A DNA stretch of 5,957 nucleotides. Origin: JASFUX01 sp050050115 (lineage in GTDB: Bacteria; Pseudomonadota; Alphaproteobacteria; Caulobacterales; Maricaulaceae). Within the stretch, counting starts at the first letter, position 1. Each line of letters begins with the position of its first letter. Positions 1-5,657 of this stretch are shown piece by piece. The position numbers and the translations under genes were made by a program. The stretch covers positions 1 through 5,957 of the forward strand of contig JASFUX010000218.1 of NCBI GenBank assembly GCA_050050115.1, given 5' to 3'. The notes beneath the pieces were generated by a model. It searched no databases and was not told the DNA's origin. It saw only the letters and a list, made by a program, of their open reading frames with translations.

Positions 1-633
1 CTGGTTCTTCTTCAGCTTGGTGGAGTAGGCCTCAAGCGCATGCACCATTGCGTCGACGCCGGTCGCGGCGGTGACGTGCGACGGTAGGCCGACCGTCAGC
101 TCCGGGTCGAGCACGGCGACGTCGGCGTAGAGCGTCGGCGCGACGACGCCCATCTTTGTGGTCTCGCCGGTGGTGACGATGGCGATCGGCGTGACTTCCG
201 AGCCGGTGCCGGAGGTCGTCGGGAAAAGCGCCAGCGGCAGGCGCGGGCCTTTAGCGTTGTTGACGCCATACATGTCCGAGAGCGGCTGGTCGGAGCCCGC
301 GAGCAGCGCGACGATCTTCGAGGTGTCCATCGGCGATCCGCCGCCGAAGCCGATCACCGCGTCCGCATCAAAGGCTTTGGCCGCCTCGCCGGCTTCGAGC
401 ACCATCGCCTCGGGCGGATCGGCGACGACCTTGTCGTAAACCTCGACCTTCACCCGCGCCGCTTCGAGACCGGCGACGTGGGCGTTCAGCAGCCCCGCGG
501 CGCGCACGCCCGCGTCGGTGACGATGAACACGCGCTCGGGCCGGCCGAGCGCGTCGAGCGTCGGGCCAGGCTCGGCGGCGGCGCCGTCCTTAACGATGAT
601 GTGGGGTGCGGTGCGGAACTCAAATGCGGTCAT
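1..633 (-). CDS. Iron-containing alcohol dehydrogenase, N-terminal part (cut by window edge)
   Basis: Oxidoreductase of the iron-dependent (group III) alcohol dehydrogenase family; these soluble cytoplasmic enzymes interconvert alcohols and aldehydes with NAD(P). The 211 residues present hold the whole Rossmann-like nucleotide-binding domain. The family's GGGSPMDTSK pyrophosphate loop lies at residues 97-106 and the TTSGTGSEVT signature at 139-148. The first two metal ligands are expected to be Asp194 and His198 in GVDAMVHALEAY. Family members are about 380 residues, so the helical C-terminal domain with the other two metal-binding His residues lies beyond position 1. The ATG at 633-631 is preceded by GGAGAGGG, a good ribosome binding site. 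It lies 162 nt downstream of the beta-barrel gene, behind a likely terminator, so it is probably transcribed separately. The family is certain; the substrate cannot be told from this part. Confidence 0.95.
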   Translation of the reverse strand, partial: MTAFEFRTAPHIIVKDGAAAEPGPTLDALGRPERVFIVTDAGVRAAGLLNAHVAGLEAARVKVEVYDKVVADPPEAMVLEAGEAAKAFDADAVIGFGGGSPMDTSKIVALLAGSDQPLSDMYGVNNAKGPRLPLALFPTTSGTGSEVTPIAIVTTGETTKMGVVAPTLYADVAVLDPELTVGLPSHVTAATGVDAMVHALEAYSTKLKKNQ

Positions 634-688
634 GTCGCCCTCTCCAACCTGCAGGCGCTAGGTTAGGCGGGCGGACGGCGCGGTGAAA

Positions 689-745
689 GAGGCTTGGCGA
701 AGCCAAGCCTCAGGGATTGGGTTTTGGAGGTTGGGTTTTGGGGAG
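689..745 (-). terminator. Likely transcription termination region: G-less C-rich stretch plus 10-bp hairpin
   Basis: Read on the minus strand, downstream of the beta-barrel gene, positions 745-712 give 34 nt of RNA with no G at all and 18 C, which is striking in GC-rich DNA. It is followed at once by a perfect inverted repeat, GAGGCTTGGC (711-702) and GCCAAGCCTC (698-689), with a 3-nt loop, then TTTC. The hairpin with a short U run resembles a weak intrinsic terminator. The C-rich, G-poor leader is the composition known for Rho-utilisation (rut) sites. Both could act together to end the beta-barrel transcript before the alcohol dehydrogenase gene. The U tract is only three bases, so an RNA-processing or stabilising hairpin is the alternative. 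Confidence 0.6.
717..741. repeat. Short tandem direct repeat, TTGGGTTTTGG twice
   Basis: The 11-mer TTGGGTTTTGG occurs at 717-727 and again at 731-741, separated by AGG. It makes up most of the C-less plus-strand stretch between the beta-barrel stop codon and the hairpin. It has no coding role that I can see and may simply reflect duplication in a low-complexity spacer. Confidence 0.7.
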
Positions 746-795
746 CAGGCGCCGGCGCTTCAGACCCTGTTTCCCCAACCCTAAAGACCCAGCAC

Positions 796-1257
796 CTAGT
801 AGAGCCGCCGCACGTAGGTGACCGAAATGGCGTTGGCGTCGTCGCCGAAATCGTAGCGGGTGTAGTCGAAGCGAAGGCCGTTGCGGCCGTCCAGCATCCA
901 GACGCCGCCCGCGCCCAGCGCCACGCCGCCGTCGTCGCCGGGGCCATTGCCCTCGGCTCTGGCGTAGCCGACCCGGCCGATGAACTCGAACTGGTCGTTC
1001 AAAGGCAGGCCGCCGCGCGCGAAGATGCCGAGCACGTTGTCGAACTCGTCGCCGCCGAGATCGAGGCTGATCTCGCCCTCGGCGCCGAAGTTCGGGGTGA
1101 AGTTGGCGCCGATCCGGCCGGTGGCGGCCGTGGTGTCGGGCTCGTCGAAGATCGACGCGCCGACGTTCAGATCGACATAGGTCTGCGCCTGCGCGGCGCC
1201 TGAAGCGCCGAGGGCGGCGAGCATGGCCGTCGCGGCCAGAGCGAGAGACGTTTTCAT
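796..1257 (-). CDS. Small secreted outer-membrane beta-barrel protein
   Basis: A 153-residue protein with a clear Sec signal peptide: MKT, a hydrophobic Ala/Leu stretch, and a signal peptidase I site AQA|QT after residue 24. The mature part of about 129 residues alternates polar and hydrophobic residues in short strand-like segments (YVDLNVGAS, TGRIGANF, FEFIGRVGYARA, GLRFDYTRYDF, AISVTYVRRLY). It ends in an aromatic residue, as outer-membrane barrels do for assembly by the BAM complex. The size fits an eight-stranded barrel of the OmpA/OmpW-like porin-family group. I chose the ATG at 1257-1255 because GGAGGT sits 6 nt upstream and the signal peptide begins there; an in-frame start at 1350 would add a basic, non-signal leader. 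The function within the envelope is unknown. It appears to be a single-gene unit with its own upstream region. Confidence 0.85.
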   Translation of the reverse strand: MKTSLALAATAMLAALGASGAAQAQTYVDLNVGASIFDEPDTTAATGRIGANFTPNFGAEGEISLDLGGDEFDNVLGIFARGGLPLNDQFEFIGRVGYARAEGNGPGDDGGVALGAGGVWMLDGRNGLRFDYTRYDFGDDANAISVTYVRRLY

Positions 1258-1335
1258 TCGAGCACCTCCAGATACGGCATGGCTCCCCCTCGCGCGGCGG
1301 ATTCTTCTGGAAATTCGGCGCCCGAGACAACGCCG

Positions 1336-1360
1336 GACGCCGAACGCCAAGGCAGGTTCC
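1336..1360 (-). promoter_or_regulatory. Candidate EcfG-type (general stress response) promoter of the beta-barrel gene
   Basis: On the minus strand GGAAC (1360-1356) is followed after 16 nt by CGTC (1339-1336). The alphaproteobacterial EcfG/SigT consensus is GGAAC-N16/17-CGTT, so this matches except for the last base of the -10. It would start transcription near 1330 and leave a leader of about 70 nt before the beta-barrel ATG. GGAAC also occurs by chance inside genes here (2123-2127 and 2370-2374, plus strand), so the call is tentative. Confidence 0.3.
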
Positions 1361-1428
1361 CCGCGAAGCGTGGCCGGAAGACAACAGAGCCCGGTTAGCG
1401 AGAGGTGAATGAACGGCGTTCGGGACCT

Positions 1429-1872
1429 TCAGTCGTCCTCGATATGGCGAACCCGCGGGGTCCACTTGCCGCGGGCGGCTTTGCTCGACTTGCGCTTGAG
1501 GCCTGCGCCGGACTTGGTCCCAGGTTTCGCAGGCGCCTTAGCCTTGATGGGTCCCGAGCGCTTGAGCCCCTTGCGTTTGCCTTGCGCCGCCTTGACCACT
1601 TCGCGCAGCTTGGCGGCTTGGCGGGCTGAGAGCGGCTCTTCGAGGTTGCCTTTGGAGGCGTCGCGGAAGGCCGAGCCGTATTTCTCGAGCCGTTCCTCGA
1701 CGGACTGAGCGAACTCGCGCTCCCAGGCGGTCAGCTTCTTCTCGCCGTCCGCCCCCTCGCCCGCTTCGGCGTCGGCGGCGGTCGCTCGCCTGATCTTGGC
1801 GAGCACGCGCGCCGTCTTGCGTTCATCGACCTTGCGGCCCGCTTTCTTCTCGCCGCCCTTCTTGCGCGGCAT
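1429..1872 (-). CDS. Lysine-rich basic protein of unknown function, paired with gapR
   Basis: I do not recognise this 147-residue protein. About 24 Lys and 17 Arg make it strongly basic. The N-terminal 45 residues are charged and probably disordered. The middle (about 47-96, from LTAWEREFAQSVEERLEKYG through LSARQAAKLREVV) looks helical and carries most of the distinctive sequence. The tail (about 98-140) is low-complexity Lys/Ala/Pro/Gly with KAKAPAKPG and KRKSSKAARGK, resembling histone-H1-like nucleic-acid-binding tails. There is no signal peptide or membrane segment, so it should be cytoplasmic and may bind DNA or RNA; that is inference. The ATG at 1872-1870 lies 4 nt after the gapR stop, with GAGG close in front, which suggests coupled translation. 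A TTG at 1890-1888, overlapping gapR, would add six residues and is less likely. Confidence 0.8.
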   Translation of the reverse strand: MPRKKGGEKKAGRKVDERKTARVLAKIRRATAADAEAGEGADGEKKLTAWEREFAQSVEERLEKYGSAFRDASKGNLEEPLSARQAAKLREVVKAAQGKRKGLKRSGPIKAKAPAKPGTKSGAGLKRKSSKAARGKWTPRVRHIEDD

Positions 1873-1876
1873 CGCC

Positions 1877-2164
1877 TCAGAGGTCGCCAATCGCGCCGAG
1901 GTAGAGATCGAGCAGCGCCTCCTGCTCGGCGCGGTCGTTGCGGTCCATCTTCCGCAAGGAGATCACCTTCCTCAGCACCTTGGTGTCGTAGCCCATCGTC
2001 TTGGCCTCGGCGTAGACCTCTTTGAGGTCGGCGCCGATGGCGGCCTTTTCTTCTTCAAGCCGCTCGATGCGCTGGACGAAGGCCTTGAGCTGCTCGCGCG
2101 CCGCCGCGCCGAGAACGTCGACGGAACCCTCGTGAGCAGACGTGCTCTCTTCGGCTACGGCCAT
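1877..2164 (-). CDS. gapR: GapR, nucleoid-associated protein that binds overtwisted DNA (DUF2312)
   Basis: A 95-residue protein matching the GapR/DUF2312 family over its full usual length of about 90 residues. In Caulobacter, GapR forms an all-helical tetrameric clamp around overtwisted DNA ahead of replication forks and RNA polymerase, and stimulates gyrase and topoisomerase IV. The recognisable core is a first coiled-coil helix (about 21-58, AAREQLKAFVQRIERLEEEK...), the signature KEVYAEAKTMGYDTKVLRKV (48-67), a basic segment SLRKMDRNDR (69-78), and the C-terminal helix EEALLDLYLGAIGDL-like end (80-95, here starting EQEALL). The first 17 residues are variable. The ATG at 2164 has AAGGGAG 8 nt upstream. 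It starts 33 nt after the GGCT-like gene and is followed 4 nt later by the basic protein, so it is probably part of a longer minus-strand transcript, though a promoter inside the upstream gene cannot be excluded. Confidence 0.93.
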   Translation of the reverse strand: MAVAEESTSAHEGSVDVLGAAAREQLKAFVQRIERLEEEKAAIGADLKEVYAEAKTMGYDTKVLRKVISLRKMDRNDRAEQEALLDLYLGAIGDL

Positions 2165-2197
2165 GCGGACATCTCCCTTTCTTGCTCGCGCCGAACG

Positions 2198-2905
2198 CTA
2201 TGCGGAGCGCGGCGCGTAGGGAAGACCAGCCCTTGTGGACAATTGAGCGGTGCGCTCGGCACGCACCGAAGCGTCGGCGAGGTTCTCCGCGATGAAGGCT
2301 TCAAGCGCGCCCTCCACGCCCAAAACCGCCATCGCCCGAGACTGGGCGTCGTGCTGTGTAAATCTGGGGGGAACCTCGCCCGCGCAAGCCGCGGAGGCGG
2401 ACACCATCGGCACGCCGTTCAAACCGATCGCGCCGACGATGGAGAGATATGTCTGTGGGGCGTGATCGGCGCCGGGCGCGTCGAGCAAGATCGCATCCAT
2501 CTCAACCCGCTCATACTCGACGCCGAGCGATTCCGTGGCGTCCATGGCGGCGAGCTGATCGTCCGTCAGCCAGGTCGCGTGCACGCGCGCCCGGGCTCCT
2601 GACCAGACGTGCAACGTCGCCGGCATCGAACCGTAGGAAGTGAACTTCGCCGAGTGGGCGACGACGTGATCTTCGACCACGGCGAAGCTGACCGGGATGA
2701 CCGCCTCTGCGCCGAACTTTTCGGTCAGCCTCTTGGGCGAGGCGTTCGAGCCGACGGCGAGAATCGGCGTGCGGCCCTTAAAGAGATCCGGCGCGGCGTG
2801 ATCAAGCGGGCGCACCTCGCCGTGAGCGAACAGGAACGGCTCGGGGTGCGGGTCGAAGGGATAGGCGAGCGCGCGGGTGATCTGCTCTTCGGTAATCTCG
2901 CTCAC
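2198..2905 (-). CDS. Gamma-glutamylcyclotransferase-fold-like protein, function unknown
   Basis: A 235-residue cytoplasmic protein without signal peptide or membrane segment. Parts resemble the GGCT/AIG2 (BtrG-like) superfamily: a glycine-Ser-Asn turn VGSNASPKRL (51-60) where that family has its substrate-binding YGSN loop; ATLHVWSG (96-103); and a strand-helix-acid unit HATWLTDDQLAAMDATE (109-125) followed by YERV (131-134), like the family's 'l..lD..Eg..Y.R' segment. Glu125 would be the candidate catalytic acid. The usual Tyr of YGSN is Val here, so enzymatic activity is uncertain, and the C-terminal 90 residues are not recognised. Translation starts at GTG (2905-2903), inside a GTGA overlap with the stop of the alpha/beta hydrolase gene; no strong ribosome binding site is visible, so coupled translation is likely. 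The gene is certain; the family call is moderate. Confidence 0.8.
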   Translation of the reverse strand: MSEITEEQITRALAYPFDPHPEPFLFAHGEVRPLDHAAPDLFKGRTPILAVGSNASPKRLTEKFGAEAVIPVSFAVVEDHVVAHSAKFTSYGSMPATLHVWSGARARVHATWLTDDQLAAMDATESLGVEYERVEMDAILLDAPGADHAPQTYLSIVGAIGLNGVPMVSASAACAGEVPPRFTQHDAQSRAMAVLGVEGALEAFIAENLADASVRAERTAQLSTRAGLPYAPRSA

Positions 2906-3918
2906 GATGCGGTCCCCGGGGCGGCCCTCGCGACGACCTCTGCGTCCATGCTCTCGAAGATCGCTTCGATCTGCTCGACGATCAGCGCGGGCGCGGCGTG
3001 GTGAGGCATGTGGCCCACGTCCGGCAGGATCTCGAGCCGCGCGCCCTCGATCGCCGCGGTCGCGCGCACCGAATGGCCCTGTGTGCTGACCGTTTCGTCG
3101 CCCTCGCCGGAGATGATCGCGACGGGAATGGCGATCTCGCCGTAGCGTTCCTGCTGGATCAGCAGCTCGGGATTGACGCGGGCGAGGTCCGTCGCGTTCG
3201 CCGCGAACGTCCTTGGGCGGAACACGAGGCCGACTCCGGTCGCTTCGAGATGACCTTCCGGCACAGGTGCGGGCGCGAACGAGCTCTCCACCCCGCCCGC
3301 CGCGGCGCCGGGTCCTGCGATGGGGATGATTGTGCGGGAAAAAGCCCAGCCGAGCACCGGCGTCGCGCCCACATGGTTGTACCAGGCCACCGGGCCGACA
3401 TCGCCGTGGGTCGCCGGCCCGAGGAGCACCAGCCCGCCCGCGGCGTCCGGATAGTCCAGCGCGAGGCGCAAGACCACCGCGCCGCCGTAGGAATGACCGA
3501 TCACCACCGGGTCTTCGAGCTCAAGCGCGTCGATCAGCGCCGCCGCGGCGGCGGCGTGGCCCGCGAGGCGGTCGCGCGAAGAGAACTCCGACGATGAAAA
3601 ATTGGGCGAGGCGCCGAAGCCCGGCCGGTCGAACGCGATCACCCGATAGCCGGCGGCGGTCAAAGGTCCTTCAAGGCCCGAGAGCAGCTCGAGCGCGTTC
3701 GCCGAAGCCCCGTGCACGAGCACCAAGGCCGGGCCCTCCGCCGCGCCCGCCTCGATCACATGCAGCGGCCCGGCGCTGGTTTCGATCATCCGCCCGCTCG
3801 GCGGAAACCGCGCCTCGACCTGCGCCGTGTACACCGCGCCATAGATCAAGCCGCCCACGAACAAGGCGGCGAGCACGGCGGAGAAAATGGCGGCAAGAAC
3901 GGAAAGCGGCATAGGCAT
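2902..3918 (-). CDS. Alpha/beta-fold hydrolase with N-terminal membrane anchor
   Basis: A 338-residue serine hydrolase of the alpha/beta superfamily. Residues 5-30 are a hydrophobic segment (LSVLAAIFSAVLAALFVGGL...) without a clear cleavage site, so it is probably a signal anchor placing the catalytic domain outside the inner membrane. The core follows: oxyanion loop LVHGASAN (67-74), AFDRPGFGAS (95-104), nucleophile elbow GHSYGG with Ser143, likely acid Asp274 in SGEGDETVS, and His303 in DVGHMPHH. The triad is complete and the domain has a cap insertion at about 170-250. Substrate cannot be assigned; esterase, lipase and haloperoxidase/epoxide-hydrolase-like members share this layout. Two ATGs (3918 and 3912) are possible; neither has a clear ribosome binding site. 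It is the first gene of a pair with the GGCT-like gene, overlapping it by 4 nt. Confidence 0.92.
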   Translation of the reverse strand: MPMPLSVLAAIFSAVLAALFVGGLIYGAVYTAQVEARFPPSGRMIETSAGPLHVIEAGAAEGPALVLVHGASANALELLSGLEGPLTAAGYRVIAFDRPGFGASPNFSSSEFSSRDRLAGHAAAAAALIDALELEDPVVIGHSYGGAVVLRLALDYPDAAGGLVLLGPATHGDVGPVAWYNHVGATPVLGWAFSRTIIPIAGPGAAAGGVESSFAPAPVPEGHLEATGVGLVFRPRTFAANATDLARVNPELLIQQERYGEIAIPVAIISGEGDETVSTQGHSVRATAAIEGARLEILPDVGHMPHHAAPALIVEQIEAIFESMDAEVVARAAPGTAS

Positions 3919-4004
3919 GAATACGGCGCCAGCGGCTGATCGGATCGACGGGAGGTTAGCGCATCTTCTCGACGACAGCCCAGCCCGTCTCTATCAGACC
4001 AACT

Positions 4005-4760
4005 CTACAGGTCCCGCCCTCTTCCCTCGCGCTCGGTGCGTTCGGCGCCCGCTACGGCGCCGGGCAGGCGGGGGTTGAGCTCGAGGGCGCGCTGGTAGGC
4101 GTCGTAGGCGCCGGCGGCCGAGCCGAGGCGCTCGAGGATCAGTCCGAGGCGGGTAAGGGCGAGGTAATGCCGCGGCTCATAGATCACCGCCTGCTCGATG
4201 TGCTCGAGCGCAAGACCGAACTCTTCTTCGATCATGGCGATCTGAGCGCTCTGCGCCCAGGCCTCGGCGTGCTCGGGGCCAAGCTCAAGCGCTCCGTCGA
4301 TCAGCTCGCGCGCGACCTCCACCTCGCCGAGATCGAGCGCGTCGGTGGCGCGATCGGTCAGCAGGTCCACCGTCGGACTGCCGGAGTCGCGCCAGATCGC
4401 CTCGATCTCCTCGGCGACGAACGCCGCCTCGGCGTCTTCCTCGATCCCGGCCAGCTCGACGAACAACGCATCGAGCCGCTCCTCGCGCGTCAGCTGGGGC
4501 TCTTCTTCCTCTTCGACGGGTTCTTGAGCGTCCTCGCCGATGACGATGTCGCTATCCCATTGGTCGCGAATATCGGGCAGCACCGGCTCGATCGGCGGCA
4601 GGCCGAACTCGGGCGACGGCTCGACCGGCTGAGGCGTCCGGCCAAGAGGATCCTGATCCGGCTGCTGATCGGGATCCTGGGCCCCGGCGAGCGCAGTCAT
4701 GCCCGCGGCGGCGGCCGCGGCGGCGATCGCGACGAAGAACGGTCTTGCGGCTCTGCGCAT
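4005..4760 (-). CDS. Exported tetratricopeptide-repeat protein
   Basis: A 251-residue protein with a Sec signal peptide (MRRAARPFF, an Ala-rich core, cleavage probably at AGA|QD after residue 27), so it is periplasmic. Residues 28-90 are Pro/Gln/Asp/Glu-rich and probably flexible, with an acidic EEEEE run at 83-87. A helical region follows, then about three TPR units at 131-163 (DRATDALDLGEVEVARELID), 165-197 (AWAQSAQIAMIEEEFGLALE) and 199-231 (LALTRLGLILERLGSAAGAY), with the last ending in the typical ALELNP. TPRs are protein-docking modules; the partner is unknown. The ATG overlaps the HAD stop codon by one base (TGATG), with only a weak GAGAG in front, so translation is probably coupled to the HAD gene. 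Similar exported TPR proteins are common in alphaproteobacteria. Confidence 0.9.
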   Translation of the reverse strand: MRRAARPFFVAIAAAAAAAGMTALAGAQDPDQQPDQDPLGRTPQPVEPSPEFGLPPIEPVLPDIRDQWDSDIVIGEDAQEPVEEEEEPQLTREERLDALFVELAGIEEDAEAAFVAEEIEAIWRDSGSPTVDLLTDRATDALDLGEVEVARELIDGALELGPEHAEAWAQSAQIAMIEEEFGLALEHIEQAVIYEPRHYLALTRLGLILERLGSAAGAYDAYQRALELNPRLPGAVAGAERTEREGRGRDL

Positions 4761-5407
4761 CAGCTCTCGCTCAGCAGCCCGCGCGCGGCCAGCGCTCCGG
4801 CCAGTTCGGCGGGTCCTTCATAGAGGATCGCATCGAACCCGAACTTGGCGCCAGCCTCAACGTTCACTTCCATGTCGTCGATGAACACGATTTCATCTGG
4901 CGGCGCGCCGACGCGGGCCTGGGCGATCTCGTAGATGGCCCGGTCCGGCTTGCGCACCCCCTCTTCGCCCGAGACCACGACGTCGGCGAAAAGGCTCATG
5001 AAATCGAAGGTTTGCTCGATGTGCGCCCGCTTCTCGGCGGGCAGGTTCGATAGCGCATAGAGCGGCCGGCCGCCCGCGTGCAGGCGCTTCAAGATCTCCA
5101 CCGTCCCATGGACGGGCCCGGCGAACATCTCATCCCAGCGCGCCTGCCAGGCCCGGATCGGCTCTTCAAGGTGCGGATGGGCGGCGATCAGCGGCGGCGC
5201 GGTCTCGGCCATGGGGGCGCCGGCGTCATGCAGAGCGTGCCACTCGGTCGTGCAGACCTCGGCGAGGAACCGCTCCATGGCGGTCTCGTCGTCGAACAGC
5301 TTGCGGTAGAGATAGCGCGGATCCCAGTCGACCAGCACCCGGCCGAGATCGAACAGGACGATGCGGCTGTCTGTCAGTTTGCCTGGGCGGGAGTCCGACG
5401 CGGTCAC
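4760..5407 (-). CDS. HAD-family phosphatase, YihX-like
   Basis: A 215-residue haloacid-dehalogenase-superfamily hydrolase, cytoplasmic. Motif I is VLFDLGRVLVDWDP with nucleophile Asp20; the usual second Asp is Gly22, as in YihX-type (glucose-1-phosphate phosphatase) members. Motif II is Ser120 in YALSNLP, motif III Lys153 in GVRKPD, and motif IV Asp177-Asp178 in VFIDDMEVNVEAG. The helical cap lies at about 30-95 after motif I. Length and layout fit the family's roughly 200 residues. The frame stays open to 5623, but everything upstream of about 5425 overlaps rpmJ in another frame, so I chose GTG at 5407-5405, 17 nt after the rpmJ stop. No ribosome binding site is evident, which suggests re-initiation behind rpmJ. 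The substrate is not determined; general sugar-phosphate phosphatase activity is the fair guess. Confidence 0.88.
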   Translation of the reverse strand: MTASDSRPGKLTDSRIVLFDLGRVLVDWDPRYLYRKLFDDETAMERFLAEVCTTEWHALHDAGAPMAETAPPLIAAHPHLEEPIRAWQARWDEMFAGPVHGTVEILKRLHAGGRPLYALSNLPAEKRAHIEQTFDFMSLFADVVVSGEEGVRKPDRAIYEIAQARVGAPPDEIVFIDDMEVNVEAGAKFGFDAILYEGPAELAGALAARGLLSES

Positions 5408-5424
5408 CGACTGCGGCGCGATAG

Positions 5425-5550
5425 TTAACCCTGACGCGCCTTGAAGCGCGGATTGCGCTTGTTGATGACGTACAAACGCCCTTTTCGGCGCACAACCTGG
5501 CAATTCGCGTCGCGCGACTTCAGAGACTTGATTGAGCTTCGGACTTTCAT
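5425..5550 (-). CDS. rpmJ: 50S ribosomal protein L36, zinc-independent form
   Basis: A 41-residue protein starting MKVRSSIKSLKSRD and ending NPRFKARQG, unmistakably L36 of the large ribosomal subunit. It has only one cysteine (Cys17), so it lacks the Cys3-His zinc-binding set found in E. coli RpmJ and is of the 'C-minus' type, resembling YkgO. In alphaproteobacteria this form is normally the main L36, so it need not be a zinc-starvation paralogue. The gene is easily missed because it lies in a different frame within a longer open frame continuous with the HAD gene. The ATG at 5550 has GAAGG 9 nt upstream, and a strong sigma-70 promoter sits at 5595-5623. It diverges from the transglycosylase gene and leads a likely rpmJ-HAD-TPR operon. 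Confidence 0.96.
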   Translation of the reverse strand: MKVRSSIKSLKSRDANCQVVRRKGRLYVINKRNPRFKARQG

Positions 5551-5594
5551 GAGTCTGAACCTTCGCGCGGCCAGGGCGTTTGGTGAGGCGCGGG

Positions 5595-5623
5595 AAACTA
5601 GGCGCGCGGCTTGCAGGTGTCAA
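5595..5623 (-). promoter_or_regulatory. Sigma-70 promoter of rpmJ
   Basis: On the minus strand a perfect -35 TTGACA (5623-5618) is followed after exactly 17 nt by TAGTTT (5600-5595), which keeps T1, A2 and T6 of the -10 hexamer. Transcription would begin near 5588, giving a leader of about 38 nt before rpmJ. A vegetative promoter of this quality suits a ribosomal protein gene. Confidence 0.7.
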
Positions 5624-5643
5624 TCACTGGCGGGCGCAAGGCT

Positions 5644-5657
5644 TTCAAGGACTTGAA
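5644..5657. promoter_or_regulatory. Palindrome TTCAAG-GA-CTTGAA in front of the transglycosylase gene
   Basis: Perfect 6-bp arms (5644-5649 and 5652-5657) around a 2-nt centre, ending 13 nt before the GTG start. Its right arm merges with the ribosome binding site GAAGGGGG (5655-5662). It could be an operator between the divergent genes or a small structure near the ribosome binding site; the two-base centre argues against an RNA hairpin of full length. Chance occurrence is possible. Confidence 0.3.

Noticed and set aside
634..688. Promoter for the alcohol dehydrogenase (TTTCAC-17-TAACCT, minus strand)
   Set aside because: The -35 matches the consensus at only two positions and the -10 at three, too weak to list as a feature, although some promoter must lie near if the hairpin terminates.
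1258..1350. Upstream ATG at 1350 for the beta-barrel gene
   Set aside because: It adds an Arg-rich leader in front of a perfect signal peptide, whereas the ATG at 1257 has GGAGGT at ideal spacing.
1405..1428. GAACGGCGTTC inverted repeat after the basic-protein gene as a terminator
   Set aside because: Its 5-bp arms with a single-base centre cannot form a useful RNA hairpin and no U tract follows.
710..1465. 251-residue minus-strand open frame over the beta-barrel gene
   Set aside because: Arg/Pro-rich out-of-frame translation of the beta-barrel gene with no domain and no ribosome binding site.
1796..2602. 268-residue plus-strand open frame
   Set aside because: It is antisense to gapR, the basic protein and the GGCT-like gene; no recognisable domain; long antisense frames are expected in GC-rich DNA.
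3919..4004. Promoter for the hydrolase gene in the 86-nt gap after the TPR gene
   Set aside because: A TAACCT sequence is present on the minus strand but no -35-like hexamer lies 16-18 nt upstream, and no terminator is seen; transcription may simply continue from the TPR gene.
4167..4823. 218-residue plus-strand open frame
   Set aside because: It is antisense to the TPR gene and the end of the HAD gene and mirrors their codon bias; no family resemblance.
5408..5623. N-terminal extension of the HAD protein to an ATG at 5623
   Set aside because: It overlaps the complete rpmJ gene and its promoter in another frame, has no HAD-family counterpart and is compositionally unlike the domain.
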